A DNA stretch of 25,163 nucleotides. Origin: DATAXP01 sp036272935. Lineage in GTDB: Bacteria > Planctomycetota > Planctomycetia > Pirellulales > PNKZ01. Location of the stretch: contig DATAXP010000038.1 in the NCBI GenBank assembly GCA_036272935.1, positions 1-25,163 of the forward strand, written 5' to 3'. The notes below the pieces were generated by a model that saw only the letters and a list, made by a program, of their open reading frames with translations, was not told where the DNA came from and did no database searches. The position numbers and the translations under genes are program-made. Of this stretch, positions 15,315-24,392 are shown piece after piece; the stretch's first letter is position 1; each line of letters starts with the position of its first letter.

Positions 15315-18300
15315 ATGGGCGTGTCGTTAGAGAAGTTTCTCGAAGTCGTGGTGGAGCTGCGCCTGCTCACCGCCGATGAGCTGGCGAATGCCTGCTCGTC
15401 GTTGCCCGATGGGAAGCGAGACGACTTGTCGCAGGTGGCCCAGGAACTCGTGCAGCGCGGGCACCTGACGCGTTTTCAGGTAAACACCATCTACGGCGGG
15501 GCGCACAAGAACCTGGTGCTCGGCGATTATGTGATCCTCGACAAGATTGGCGCCGGTGGAATGGGGCAGGTGTTCAAGGCCCATCACCGCCGCATGAAGC
15601 GCGTCGTGGCGCTCAAGGTGCTTGCCCCCGCAGCGATGAAATCGGGCGACGGGTTGGCACGCTTTCAACGCGAAGTCGAAGCCGCCGCCCGCTTGTCGCA
15701 TCCGAACATTGTCACGGCGTTCGATGCCGGCGAGGCGAACAACGTCCATTATCTGGTGATGGAATTTGTCGACGGCCGCGATCTGGCGAGCGTGGTCAAG
15801 AAGCGTGGTCCGATGGCCGTCGATCAGGCGGTCACCTTTGTATTGCAGGCCGCGCGAGGCTTGGCCTACGCGCACGGCAGAGGAGTGATTCATCGCGACA
15901 TCAAGCCGGCCAACCTGCTGGTGGACCGCGAGGGGACGGTCAAGATTCTTGATATGGGGCTGGCCCGGTTCGAATCGTCGACGGCGGTCGAAGGCCTGAC
16001 CGTCTCGGGCAACGTGATGGGGACCGTCGATTACATGGCCCCCGAGCAAGCGCAGAACACGCACTCGGCCGATGCCCGCTCGGACATCTACAGCCTCGGT
16101 TGCACTTTGTACCGACTGCTGGTTGGCGAGAATATTTTTGAGGCTGACACGCTAATCGCCAAACTTTTGGCGCACCGCGATCAACCAATTCCTGCCCTAG
16201 CCGCGAAGAAGGCCGAAGTGGCTCCCGCGCTCGAAGAAGTGTTCCGGCGCATGGTCGCCAAACGTCCAGAAGCCCGCTTTCAAAGCATGGCCGAAGTTAT
16301 CGCTGCGCTGGAAGCCGTTTCGTCGGCAACCGACGTATTGGCGGGAAACGTCGTGAGCGGCGGACCGGCAAGCTCGATCAGCCGGATCGGCGGCGATGCA
16401 GATTCGCGTGGCTCGGGTTCAATGCTTCTATCGGGAGCATCGTCCCCACCTTCGGATGTGTCGCGGCCGACTGGCCCGATTGCCGCCGAGACGACGAGCA
16501 GCAGCAGTGGCGTCGGCGCGTCGGTGATCATGCTGTCGCCGGCCGCAACCTCGAAGCGCAAGCTCATCGTGCTTGGTAGCGCGGGAGCGGCGGTTGCGAT
16601 TCTGCTATTGATCGTTGCCGTGGTGCTGATGCGTGGCTCGCCTGAATCGCCGCCGGCCGAGCATGCCACCGAAGCGAAACCAGTCGTCGAAGTGGCTGAC
16701 TCTGCTGTGAGCAAATCTCCCGAGGCGCGTGCTGTCGAATGGGTGCTCGATCAAGGAGGCAACGTCCTTGTGCGGCCCGAGGGTTCAACCTCGAGCTTGC
16801 GAATCGTGCCCGGAGGCCACTTGCCCGACAAGCCTGCGACAGTCATCTCCGTTGCGATCACCGACCACGCAAAGCTTGTTGACGGCCGGCTCGAACCATT
16901 GGTTGCCTTGCAGCAGATCGAATCCCTCGACCTCCACGGCAGCGGTCTGACCGACGCGGGCCTCGCGGCGATCCGTGGCATGGGGAAACTTGAGCGATTG
17001 AACCTGGCCGATCTCAAAGGCGTCACCGACGCGGCGATCCCGCGGCTCACGGCGCTTACGTCGTTAAAGCAATTAACGATTGCTGATACGGCCATCACCA
17101 TCACCGGCGCCGCGGCGCTGGTCGCCGCTCTGCCCGATTGCGCCGTGATGCACGGCCTTCCGAATGCGAACGTCAACGCCTTGGTCGCGGCAAAGAAGTT
17201 GTCGGCAAGCTCAACGCCGCCCGGAAGTTCGGCGTCAACCACATCGTCATCGACCACCACGTCTGCTGCCAAAGTTATTCCAACACCCAGGCCCGGCGAG
17301 ACGGCCGATCTGCTCAAGGCGGTCGATCTCAGCAGAGACAAGATTTACGGCACCGCGGCCGTCGAGGGAAGTTCGCTGGTCATGAACGGGGAAAAAGGTG
17401 CCCGCATTAAGTTGCCGGTTCATCCGCCTGAAGAGTACACGCTAACGATTGTCGTGAAGCGCAGCACTGGTGCAACGGGACCATATTTTGCGGTGGTGCT
17501 GAAGGTCGGTCCCTCGCAAGTGCTCGCATATGTCGGTGCCGACACGAACGTCAATGGCCTCGATAACGTCGATGGCATCGACTATTACCGCTCACCAACT
17601 GGCTTCAACTATCAGGCGTTCACATCCGACGCCCCGATGACGTTCGTTTATCATGTCACCCCAACGAGCGTCCGCGTGACGCGCGACAAAAATGTGCTGA
17701 TCGACTGGCGCGGCGACGCCAAAAAGCTTTCGATTGCCGGTAACCGCAATGCCACCGGCTACGATCCCAACGGGTTAGGACTTTATTCGGCCTATGGCGG
17801 GCATCTCAGTATCTCAAAAATCGAGCTGTCGGTCCCAAAGACTCCCATGGGACCGCCCGAGCCACTACCTGATGCTTCGCCCGCTTATGTTCCAGGTAAG
17901 GCCGTCGACCTGCTCAGCCTCATTGATCTGAAAAGCAGTTATGTCATGGGCGGCTGGCGCTTTGATCAGCAGGGACTGGTTGCGCCGAACGAAACGCACG
18001 CGCGCGTGCAGATTCCTGTCGTGCCGCCGGCAAACTACGCATTAGTGATTGACGCCGAGAGCGATTATACTCCCGACGTGATTGCAGGCCTGACGATCGG
18101 CGGCGTACAAACCGGTGTAGCGCTGCACAACAACAACAAATCCGGATTGCATCAGCTCGACAACAAGAGTTGCGGAGCGAACGAGACGACCAGCCGCGGC
18201 GCGCCGTTGACCGACAGCCTGCGGCACACGCTGGTGTGCATCGTCCGCGGAAACGAGGTGCAGGCACTGTGCGATGGGTTGCCGTTATTCCGCTGGTCCG

Positions 18301-20060
18301 GAGAACCCGGTCGCTTGGGGATGGAAGTCTATTACCGTGTCCCCAATCGCCGCCAGTTGTTTCTCGCCGCGAGCAGAACTCGCTTCACGCGCTACGATCT
18401 GATTCCGCTGGACGACAGCACGGTGCCCGGCCCGCTTTCGCCAACGGGCCGCGTCCAGGCCGACACGCGCATGCCGGTGCCTGGCGACGACGCGCAGCAG
18501 GGCGCGCGGCGCGCGCTGCGCGACCAGTTCAAAGGTGAGTTCGTCAAAGCGAAGCAGTCGGCCGAAAAGGCGGCGCTGGCGCGGCAACTCTACCTACTTT
18601 CTTTCAAAGGAGGGATGGAACCGCCGGCGCGGTTCGCGGCACTGGTCGAGGGACGCGATTTGGCGATCGACGCCGCCGACGCTTATCTAGCTGATCGTAT
18701 CGTCGATGCAATGGCGCAGGCATACCAGATCGACGTGCTCGAAATGAAGCTGGAGCTGTGGCCTAAGCTCGTCGCGAAGGCGCGCACTCCGACGGCCAAT
18801 CACGATCTGGCCGACACGGCAATCACCGCCGCCACGCAGGCCATTGCCGTCGACCTTCAGGACGACGCCAAGCGTATGGCCGACCTGGCGTTGATGTCGT
18901 CGAAGAAAGCCCAAGACACAGCTTTCGCCAGGCAAACCTCTGAGCAGGTGAAGCGCCTCACCGCGTCGAAGGCAAGCTACGATGCCGCGCAGAAAGCGTT
19001 CAAGATTCTCGAAGGCGACCAGTCCAATGGGGCGGCGAATCTGGCCATCGGCCGCCACCGCTGCTTTGAATGTCAAGATTGGGTCGCCGGCATGCCGTAT
19101 CTCGCTCACGGAAGCGATCCGGTCCTAGCCGAGTTGGCGCAGCGCAGCCTTGCCACCGGCTTCGAAGCGGAAAAACAGATTGCGATGGGCGACACCTGGT
19201 GGGATCGCGCCGAGGCAGCCAGCGCCAATCGCGTCGATTTGCTGTTGGGGGCCGCCTATTGGTATCGGTACGTACGGCCGTCGCTCACAGGCCTGACCCG
19301 CGAGCGCGTCGATCAACGCTTAGTGGAAATCGCCAAGCAGCGCGCGGCCGATAAGCAGCTTCCGCTGGCGATCGACCTGCCGATTGTCGAGGGACAGACA
19401 ATACAATTCCGGTTGATTCCCGCGGGCGAATTTGTAATGGGCGATCCCACGTCTGCCGACCGCGCGTTTAAGGCGCACCAAGTGCGCATTACCCGGCCCT
19501 TCTATATGGCCACGACCGAGCTGACGCAGGCGCAGTTCATCGCGGTCTACGGTTCCCAAGCCGGCCGCAGTGATGGCCCGCAGTTTCCTTACGCCTGCAA
19601 CGTCGCGTCGACCGATTGGGATCGTTTGGACCGTGTCTGCAAGCGACTCAGCAGCTATCCCGGTTTTTGCAATTTCGACGTGCGCATGCCGACCGAGGCC
19701 GAATGGGAATACGCCGCCCGTGCCGGCACGACGACCAAGTACTTCTTCGGCGACGACCCGGCGCAGCTCCCCGCTTACGCGGTATTCAACCGCTCCGATC
19801 CGCAGCCGGTCGGCCTGCTGCGGCCCAATCCGGCAGGCCTATTCGATATCTTGGGCAACACCGGCGAGTTCGTCAGCGACTGGGAGGACCGCACCTACTA
19901 CGAGAAATCGCCCGCGGCCGACCCGACCGGTCCAGTCGCCGGCACGAACCGCATGTTTCGTGGCGGCGAGTTCAACTCTGCCGTCGGCGATTGTCCGGTT
20001 TTCATTCGCCGCGCGGGCCCGAGCAGTGGCATCGGTCTCCGCCTGGTACTGGGACTGTGA
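15315..20060 (+). CDS. Membrane Ser/Thr protein kinase with extracytoplasmic LRR, tandem beta domains and FGE-sulfatase domain
   Basis: A 1581-residue protein starting at ATG 15315 with GAGGG 6 bases upstream. Domains: a small helical domain (1-62) often placed before planctomycete kinases; a Hanks-type kinase (70-335) with GAGGMG (79-84), VALK (K101), HRDIKPAN (D195), DMG in place of DFG (213-215) and APE (242-244), so probably active; a Ser/Ala-rich linker; one membrane helix (416-439); a planctomycete-type LRR unit (about 470-612) with ESLDLHGSGLTDAGL; a Ser/Thr linker; two beta domains resembling LamG/DUF1080 (658-842 and 862-1032), each ending 'RYDLIPL' or 'ISKIELSV'; a helical TPR-like region (1055-1345); and an FGE-sulfatase (SUMF1-like) domain (1358-1581) with RLIPAGEFVMG, MPTEAEWEYAARAG and LFDILGN. 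The kinase is cytoplasmic and everything after residue 439 is predicted outside. Probably a receptor kinase; ligand unknown. Confidence 0.9.
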   Translation: MGVSLEKFLEVVVELRLLTADELANACSSLPDGKRDDLSQVAQELVQRGHLTRFQVNTIYGGAHKNLVLGDYVILDKIGAGGMGQVFKAHHRRMKRVVALKVLAPAAMKSGDGLARFQREVEAAARLSHPNIVTAFDAGEANNVHYLVMEFVDGRDLASVVKKRGPMAVDQAVTFVLQAARGLAYAHGRGVIHRDIKPANLLVDREGTVKILDMGLARFESSTAVEGLTVSGNVMGTVDYMAPEQAQNTHSADARSDIYSLGCTLYRLLVGENIFEADTLIAKLLAHRDQPIPALAAKKAEVAPALEEVFRRMVAKRPEARFQSMAEVIAALEAVSSATDVLAGNVVSGGPASSISRIGGDADSRGSGSMLLSGASSPPSDVSRPTGPIAAETTSSSSGVGASVIMLSPAATSKRKLIVLGSAGAAVAILLLIVAVVLMRGSPESPPAEHATEAKPVVEVADSAVSKSPEARAVEWVLDQGGNVLVRPEGSTSSLRIVPGGHLPDKPATVISVAITDHAKLVDGRLEPLVALQQIESLDLHGSGLTDAGLAAIRGMGKLERLNLADLKGVTDAAIPRLTALTSLKQLTIADTAITITGAAALVAALPDCAVMHGLPNANVNALVAAKKLSASSTPPGSSASTTSSSTTTSAAKVIPTPRPGETADLLKAVDLSRDKIYGTAAVEGSSLVMNGEKGARIKLPVHPPEEYTLTIVVKRSTGATGPYFAVVLKVGPSQVLAYVGADTNVNGLDNVDGIDYYRSPTGFNYQAFTSDAPMTFVYHVTPTSVRVTRDKNVLIDWRGDAKKLSIAGNRNATGYDPNGLGLYSAYGGHLSISKIELSVPKTPMGPPEPLPDASPAYVPGKAVDLLSLIDLKSSYVMGGWRFDQQGLVAPNETHARVQIPVVPPANYALVIDAESDYTPDVIAGLTIGGVQTGVALHNNNKSGLHQLDNKSCGANETTSRGAPLTDSLRHTLVCIVRGNEVQALCDGLPLFRWSGEPGRLGMEVYYRVPNRRQLFLAASRTRFTRYDLIPLDDSTVPGPLSPTGRVQADTRMPVPGDDAQQGARRALRDQFKGEFVKAKQSAEKAALARQLYLLSFKGGMEPPARFAALVEGRDLAIDAADAYLADRIVDAMAQAYQIDVLEMKLELWPKLVAKARTPTANHDLADTAITAATQAIAVDLQDDAKRMADLALMSSKKAQDTAFARQTSEQVKRLTASKASYDAAQKAFKILEGDQSNGAANLAIGRHRCFECQDWVAGMPYLAHGSDPVLAELAQRSLATGFEAEKQIAMGDTWWDRAEAASANRVDLLLGAAYWYRYVRPSLTGLTRERVDQRLVEIAKQRAADKQLPLAIDLPIVEGQTIQFRLIPAGEFVMGDPTSADRAFKAHQVRITRPFYMATTELTQAQFIAVYGSQAGRSDGPQFPYACNVASTDWDRLDRVCKRLSSYPGFCNFDVRMPTEAEWEYAARAGTTTKYFFGDDPAQLPAYAVFNRSDPQPVGLLRPNPAGLFDILGNTGEFVSDWEDRTYYEKSPAADPTGPVAGTNRMFRGGEFNSAVGDCPVFIRRAGPSSGIGLRLVLGL

Positions 20061-20077
20061 TACTGGAAACTCTTATA

Positions 20078-20119
20078 GCGGGCCGGTAAGCTTGCGGTAC
20101 GGGGTTACTTGGGGCCCGC
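20078..20119 (+). repeat. Inverted repeat just upstream of the paralogue start
   Basis: GCGGGCC (20078-20084) can pair with GGCCCGC (20113-20119) across a 28-base loop that contains most of the 18-base element. The right arm ends 4 bases before the ATG at 20124, where a ribosome site would lie. A stem here would affect translation of the second gene in a read-through transcript. No T run follows, so it is not a standard terminator. Confidence 0.4.
20083..20100 (+). promoter_or_regulatory. 18-base element upstream of the paralogue, copy of 15276-15293
   Basis: CCGGTAAGCTTGCGGTAC differs from the upstream copy at two positions. It ends 23 bases before the ATG at 20124, against 21 bases for the copy before the kinase gene. 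The equal placement points to a shared promoter or operator retained after duplication. Confidence 0.4.
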
Positions 20120-20123
20120 ACGC

Positions 20124-23100
20124 ATGCCTGTCTCCCTTGAACAATTCGTCGAAGCGGTCGCCGACGCTCGGCTGATGTCCGCCGATGAACTATCGCAACT
20201 GATCGATTCGCTTCCGCCCGGCAAGCGCGGCGACTTACAGCAAGTTGCCCAGGAACTTGTTAAGCGCGGCCATCTCTCGCGCGAACAGGCCACGTCCATC
20301 TATAGGACGATTTCCGCGCCCACGTCCGAGACAACGCGCCTCAATGCGGCAGCACAAGCGACGCAGCGCGGCCTGAAGACCGATGTCAGCGACTCGACCA
20401 CCGACGTGGCCGACGAACCGTCGCGCGCGCAACAGGTTATGCCGTGGATCGCTGTCGGCGTGGCCGCGGTGCTGGTTGTCGCGGCTGGCATCTTTGCGCT
20501 GACGCGATCGAAGCCCGAGGCATCGGAACCAGTTGCTGCGTCGCCTGCACCCGCCGCCGCAAAGCCAGAAGCTGCAACACCAGCGGGCACTGCCAAAGAA
20601 AACGAATCGCCTGAGAGGAGTGCGGTCGCCTGGGTGCTCGCCCAAAAAGGTTCGGTGCTGGTGCGCCCGCAGGGGATCGATTCGACGCTGAAAATAACCC
20701 CCAGCGGACACTTGCCCGATCGGCCCGTGACCGTGCTAGGCGTCACCATCACCGACGCGGGAAAAATCGCCGATGGCCGCCTCGAAAAACTGATCGGGCT
20801 CGACAATCTGGAAAGCCTCGACCTGCACAACACGTCGGTCGCCGACAAGGGGCTCGCCGATATCGCCGGCGTGACCAGCCTTAAATCGCTCTCACTGGCT
20901 GGCACGGCAGTGACCGATGCGGGCCTCGGGCATCTCGCGCTCTTGCAGCATCTTGAATCCTTGAATCTCGAAGGGCTCAAGAAGGTCACCGACGCCGGTG
21001 CGTCGGAGCTCTCGCAGCTCAAAGGTTTGAAATCGCTCGTGCTCACCGGTACCGGCATGACCGACAAAGGCGTTGCTTCAGCCGTGGCCGCGCTGCCGCA
21101 ATGCAAAGTCACGCACGGCTTCAACGCCGCGGCAGTCGCAGCGTTAGCCGCGAAGGCGACCGAATTAGCCGCCGCACCGGCCGCCTCGACAACGGTCGCC
21201 ACTGCGTCTGCCAAGCCTGCCGCGATGTACCCGCCCGTAAAGCCCGGCGACACCATCGACTTGATCAAGCAACTCAAGCCGGCGCGCGACGTGTTGGCCG
21301 GTGTGGTGAGCGTAGATGCAGGCCACCTGACCATCGACGGACAAGAAAAAGGGGCTCGCGTCAAGCTGCCCGTTTCGCTGGCCGATCACTACACGCTGAC
21401 AATCGTTGCCGAGCGCGTCAAAGGAACCGAGCCGCTGGCCGTTCAACTCAAGGTCGGCCAGGCCAACGTGCTGGCGTATCTCGGTGCCGACGGCAATAAG
21501 ACGAACGGTCTCGATACGGTCGACCGGATCGATTACGACCGCAACGAAAGTGGCTGGAACGTCCCCGCCTTTCACGACAGCGGACCGACGACGTTCGTCG
21601 TGCAAGTCGACAAGAGCCACGTGCGCGTGATGCGCGATGATGTCGTGCTGATCGATTGGCACGGCGACGCGAAGCGCCTGGCCATCGACCCAAAGCGGAA
21701 TGCGATCGGCTTCGATCCGCGCGGCGTGGGATTGTTCGTGCCGCCCGGAGCCGAGTCGCGCATCGAGAAGCTCGAACTCTCCGTCTCCAAGAGTCCGATC
21801 ACGTTTTCGCCGTTGCCGGTTCTTGCGGCCCAGCCGGTGTCGTTTTCACCCGGAGTGCCGATCGACCTGCTGCGAATGCTCGACTTGAATCGCGACACGG
21901 TCGCCGGCCAATGGCAATTCGACGGTGCAGGGCTGGTCTCTTCCGAGCAAGCCCCATCTCAGATCATCATTCCGCTCACGCCGCCGGCCGAATACGCGCT
22001 GGTCGTCGAGGCCGAGCGCCTCGACAGCAACGAGTTCGTCATCGGCTTTATCATCGATGGGATCCAGTCGGGCGTTACGCCTGATTTCCGCGGCCGGGCT
22101 GGTTTCCAACAGCTCGATCGAAAGAACGCCGACGTGGCGTCCACCAGGAAGTCGACGCTATTCAAAGATCGCATGCGGCACACGATGGTTTGTACCGTTC
22201 GCTCAGGAAACCCAGGCAGGGTGCAGCTAACGGCCGACGGCATTCCGCTGGCCGACACTTCGAGTAGCACCACAAGCTTCAGTGCGGTGAGGCGCCTGGG
22301 CATGGCTCCCGAGCTTCGCGTTCCCAACCGGCATACTTTGTTCCTGGCTACCTACGGACGCTGCCGTTTTACGCGCTACGACCTGATTCCCTTGAACGAG
22401 GATACGTTTGTCGGTCCGCTGTCGGCGCGCAGTCAGGTTGCGATCCCCGACACGCGGCTTGCGCTGCCGTCGGACGACGCCGAGCAAGCGGCGCGCAAGA
22501 ATTTGCACGAAGAACAGCGCAGCGAGTTCGGCAAGGCGCGGCAGCCGGCCGAAAAAATTCAGCTTGCTCGACAGCTATACGCCAATTCATTCAAGCCGCA
22601 AAAGGAGTTGGCCACGCGCGTGGCGCTGTTGGCCGAGGCACGCGACCTGGCTGCCGAGGCCGGCGAACCGTATGTGGTGTCGTCCATTATTGACGCGCTG
22701 GCACAAGCTTATCGTGTCGACAACGATGATACGCAGCTCGAGGTTCTGCCTAAGATTTCCAACAAGCAGCGCCTGCCTCTCGCGAATCATGACCTGGCCG
22801 ACCTGGCCATGGCCTTGGCCGAACATCTCGCCTCGATCGATCGCCACGAGGACGCGAAGCGGATGTCCGACGTGGCTGTCACCGCGGCACGTAAGTCGCA
22901 AGAGGCGGCGCTGGTGAAACATACCAGCGATCGCGCAAAGCGGCTCACCGCGCTCAAGCTGGCGTTCGAAGCGGTTGAAAAAGCCGAAGAAAAGCTCAAG
23001 TCCGATCCCAGCGATGGCGACGCGAACCTGGTCGTCGGACGCTACCGCGCGTTCGATCGCGGCGATCTTGCCGGCGGCATGCCGTACCTGGCACGCTCGA

Positions 23101-24086
23101 GCGATGCGGCACTTGCCGAGTTGGCGAAGAGAAGCCTCGCCACCGGCTACCAAGCCGAGCCGATGCTGCAACTGGCCGATGCCTGGTTCGACGCTGCCGC
23201 AACCGAGGCCAAACCTAAGGACCGATCGGAGTCGAAGGACCGCAGTGATTGGCTGCTTGCCGCGCGGTTCTGGTATCGGCACGCGATTCCGTCGCAGGTC
23301 GGCGCGCTGCGCGACAACGCCATCAAACGGCTCGACGAGATTACGGCTCGCCGCTCAAACGAGAAATCACCTGCCGGAGCGCTGGAGCTGCCGATCGCGC
23401 GCGGCGTCACGATGCGATTCCGGCTCATTCCTGCTGGCGAATTCACGATGGGTACGCTCGAGTCGAAAGATCGATCGGTGATCTCGCACCAAGTGCGAAT
23501 CACCAAGCCGTTCTACATCTCGACGACCGAAGTGACGCAGGCGCAGTACTACGCCGTGATGGGCGACAACCCGGCGCGACCGCACGATGGCGCCCAGTAC
23601 CCGTATTACCATCAGAACACGAATGCCGATTGGGCCGACGCCGACGTGTTCTGCAAGCGGCTTGCGGCCTATGCCGCGTTCGAGCCCTACCAGCCGCGAT
23701 TACCCACCGAGGCCGACTGGGAATATGCGGCCCGCGCCGGCTCGCAGGGGCGATACTTCTTCGGCGACGATCCGGCGCTTCTGCCGAGTTTTGCTTGGTT
23801 CAGCCTGCAATCGCCGCAACCGGTCGGCCTGCTGCGGCCCAATGCGGCGGGACTGTTCGACGTGCTTGGCAACGCTGCCGAGTGGTGCAGCGACTGGGAA
23901 GGGAAGACCTATTACGAAAGCTCGCCTCCCGAAGACCCGACGGGGCCAATGACGGGCCGCGAACACGAGAATCGTGGCGGCCAGTTCAATTCGTCGGCCG
24001 ATCAATGCCGCATCTGGGAGCGCCGTCCGCCGGCGATGCCAGCGTTGCCGCCAGCCGTCGGTTTCCGCGTGGTTTTGGGTCTCTGA
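20124..24086 (+). CDS. Kinase-less paralogue: membrane protein with LRR, tandem beta domains and FGE-sulfatase domain
   Basis: A 1320-residue tandem paralogue of the upstream kinase protein, similar from end to end except that the kinase is absent. Domains: the same helical N-domain (1-60, about 37 of 60 residues identical by eye), a short linker (61-105) in place of the kinase, one membrane helix (107-126), LRRs (165-332, one unit more than the paralogue, with SLDLHNTSVADKGL and SLNLEGLKKVTDAG), two beta domains (374-556 and 579-758), a helical TPR-like region (785-1075), and an FGE-sulfatase domain (1090-1320) with RLIPAGEFTMG, LPTEADWEYAARAG and LFDVLGN. The open frame could begin at a TTG at 20109, but ATG 20124 aligns with the paralogue start; no strong ribosome site is seen. 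It may act as a co-receptor or decoy for the kinase, or share its extracytoplasmic role. The 63-base gap suggests possible co-transcription. Confidence 0.9.
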   Translation: MPVSLEQFVEAVADARLMSADELSQLIDSLPPGKRGDLQQVAQELVKRGHLSREQATSIYRTISAPTSETTRLNAAAQATQRGLKTDVSDSTTDVADEPSRAQQVMPWIAVGVAAVLVVAAGIFALTRSKPEASEPVAASPAPAAAKPEAATPAGTAKENESPERSAVAWVLAQKGSVLVRPQGIDSTLKITPSGHLPDRPVTVLGVTITDAGKIADGRLEKLIGLDNLESLDLHNTSVADKGLADIAGVTSLKSLSLAGTAVTDAGLGHLALLQHLESLNLEGLKKVTDAGASELSQLKGLKSLVLTGTGMTDKGVASAVAALPQCKVTHGFNAAAVAALAAKATELAAAPAASTTVATASAKPAAMYPPVKPGDTIDLIKQLKPARDVLAGVVSVDAGHLTIDGQEKGARVKLPVSLADHYTLTIVAERVKGTEPLAVQLKVGQANVLAYLGADGNKTNGLDTVDRIDYDRNESGWNVPAFHDSGPTTFVVQVDKSHVRVMRDDVVLIDWHGDAKRLAIDPKRNAIGFDPRGVGLFVPPGAESRIEKLELSVSKSPITFSPLPVLAAQPVSFSPGVPIDLLRMLDLNRDTVAGQWQFDGAGLVSSEQAPSQIIIPLTPPAEYALVVEAERLDSNEFVIGFIIDGIQSGVTPDFRGRAGFQQLDRKNADVASTRKSTLFKDRMRHTMVCTVRSGNPGRVQLTADGIPLADTSSSTTSFSAVRRLGMAPELRVPNRHTLFLATYGRCRFTRYDLIPLNEDTFVGPLSARSQVAIPDTRLALPSDDAEQAARKNLHEEQRSEFGKARQPAEKIQLARQLYANSFKPQKELATRVALLAEARDLAAEAGEPYVVSSIIDALAQAYRVDNDDTQLEVLPKISNKQRLPLANHDLADLAMALAEHLASIDRHEDAKRMSDVAVTAARKSQEAALVKHTSDRAKRLTALKLAFEAVEKAEEKLKSDPSDGDANLVVGRYRAFDRGDLAGGMPYLARSSDAALAELAKRSLATGYQAEPMLQLADAWFDAAATEAKPKDRSESKDRSDWLLAARFWYRHAIPSQVGALRDNAIKRLDEITARRSNEKSPAGALELPIARGVTMRFRLIPAGEFTMGTLESKDRSVISHQVRITKPFYISTTEVTQAQYYAVMGDNPARPHDGAQYPYYHQNTNADWADADVFCKRLAAYAAFEPYQPRLPTEADWEYAARAGSQGRYFFGDDPALLPSFAWFSLQSPQPVGLLRPNAAGLFDVLGNAAEWCSDWEGKTYYESSPPEDPTGPMTGREHENRGGQFNSSADQCRIWERRPPAMPALPPAVGFRVVLGL

Positions 24087-24117
24087 CGGCGATTCTTTAA
24101 AATTCTTTTCGGCTTGC

Positions 24118-24145
24118 TTGACAGGCTTTCAAGCACCGATAGAAT
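24118..24145 (+). promoter_or_regulatory. rRNA promoter
   Basis: A perfect -35 TTGACA (24118-24123) and TAGAAT (24140-24145, 5 of 6) are 16 bases apart, the best promoter in the window. It lies 32 bases after the paralogue's stop codon and about 250 bases before mature 16S rRNA. An AT-rich stretch (24092-24110) just upstream could serve as an UP element. Confidence 0.8.
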
Positions 24146-24151
24146 ACCGAA

Positions 24152-24392
24152 TCCCGCTTCAAGGAGCGGGAAGCGTTCTTTGACAATTTGGTAGTGATCC
24201 CAAGTTAATTATTGGATCGAACTCCGGCCGTTTAGCCGGCGAGCTTGCTCGCCGCGTTTGACGGAATCGGCGTTCGTTTCAGCCAGCACAAGATTGCGAA
24301 GTAAAGAAGTTTCAAACAGCTTCGTTTTGGCAAGCAATCAAACCTGGGCAAGCTGGGTCGCAAGGCTCGGTTGGTCTAGGAATTGAAAAAAC
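24152..24392 (+). other. 16S rRNA leader with hairpins and a boxA-like antitermination site
   Basis: The predicted transcript begins almost directly with a hairpin (CCCGCT 24153-24158 / AGCGGG 24165-24170). A boxA-like GTTCTTTGACAATTTG follows at 24175-24190, close to the E. coli rrn leader boxA region, where the NusB/NusE antitermination complex binds. Two overlapping hairpins come next: CCGGC/GCCGG (24224-24239) and the perfect GGCGAGC-TT-GCTCGCC (24238-24253), which share two bases and so compete. The rest is probably one arm of the 16S processing stem; its partner lies beyond the window. Confidence 0.65.
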
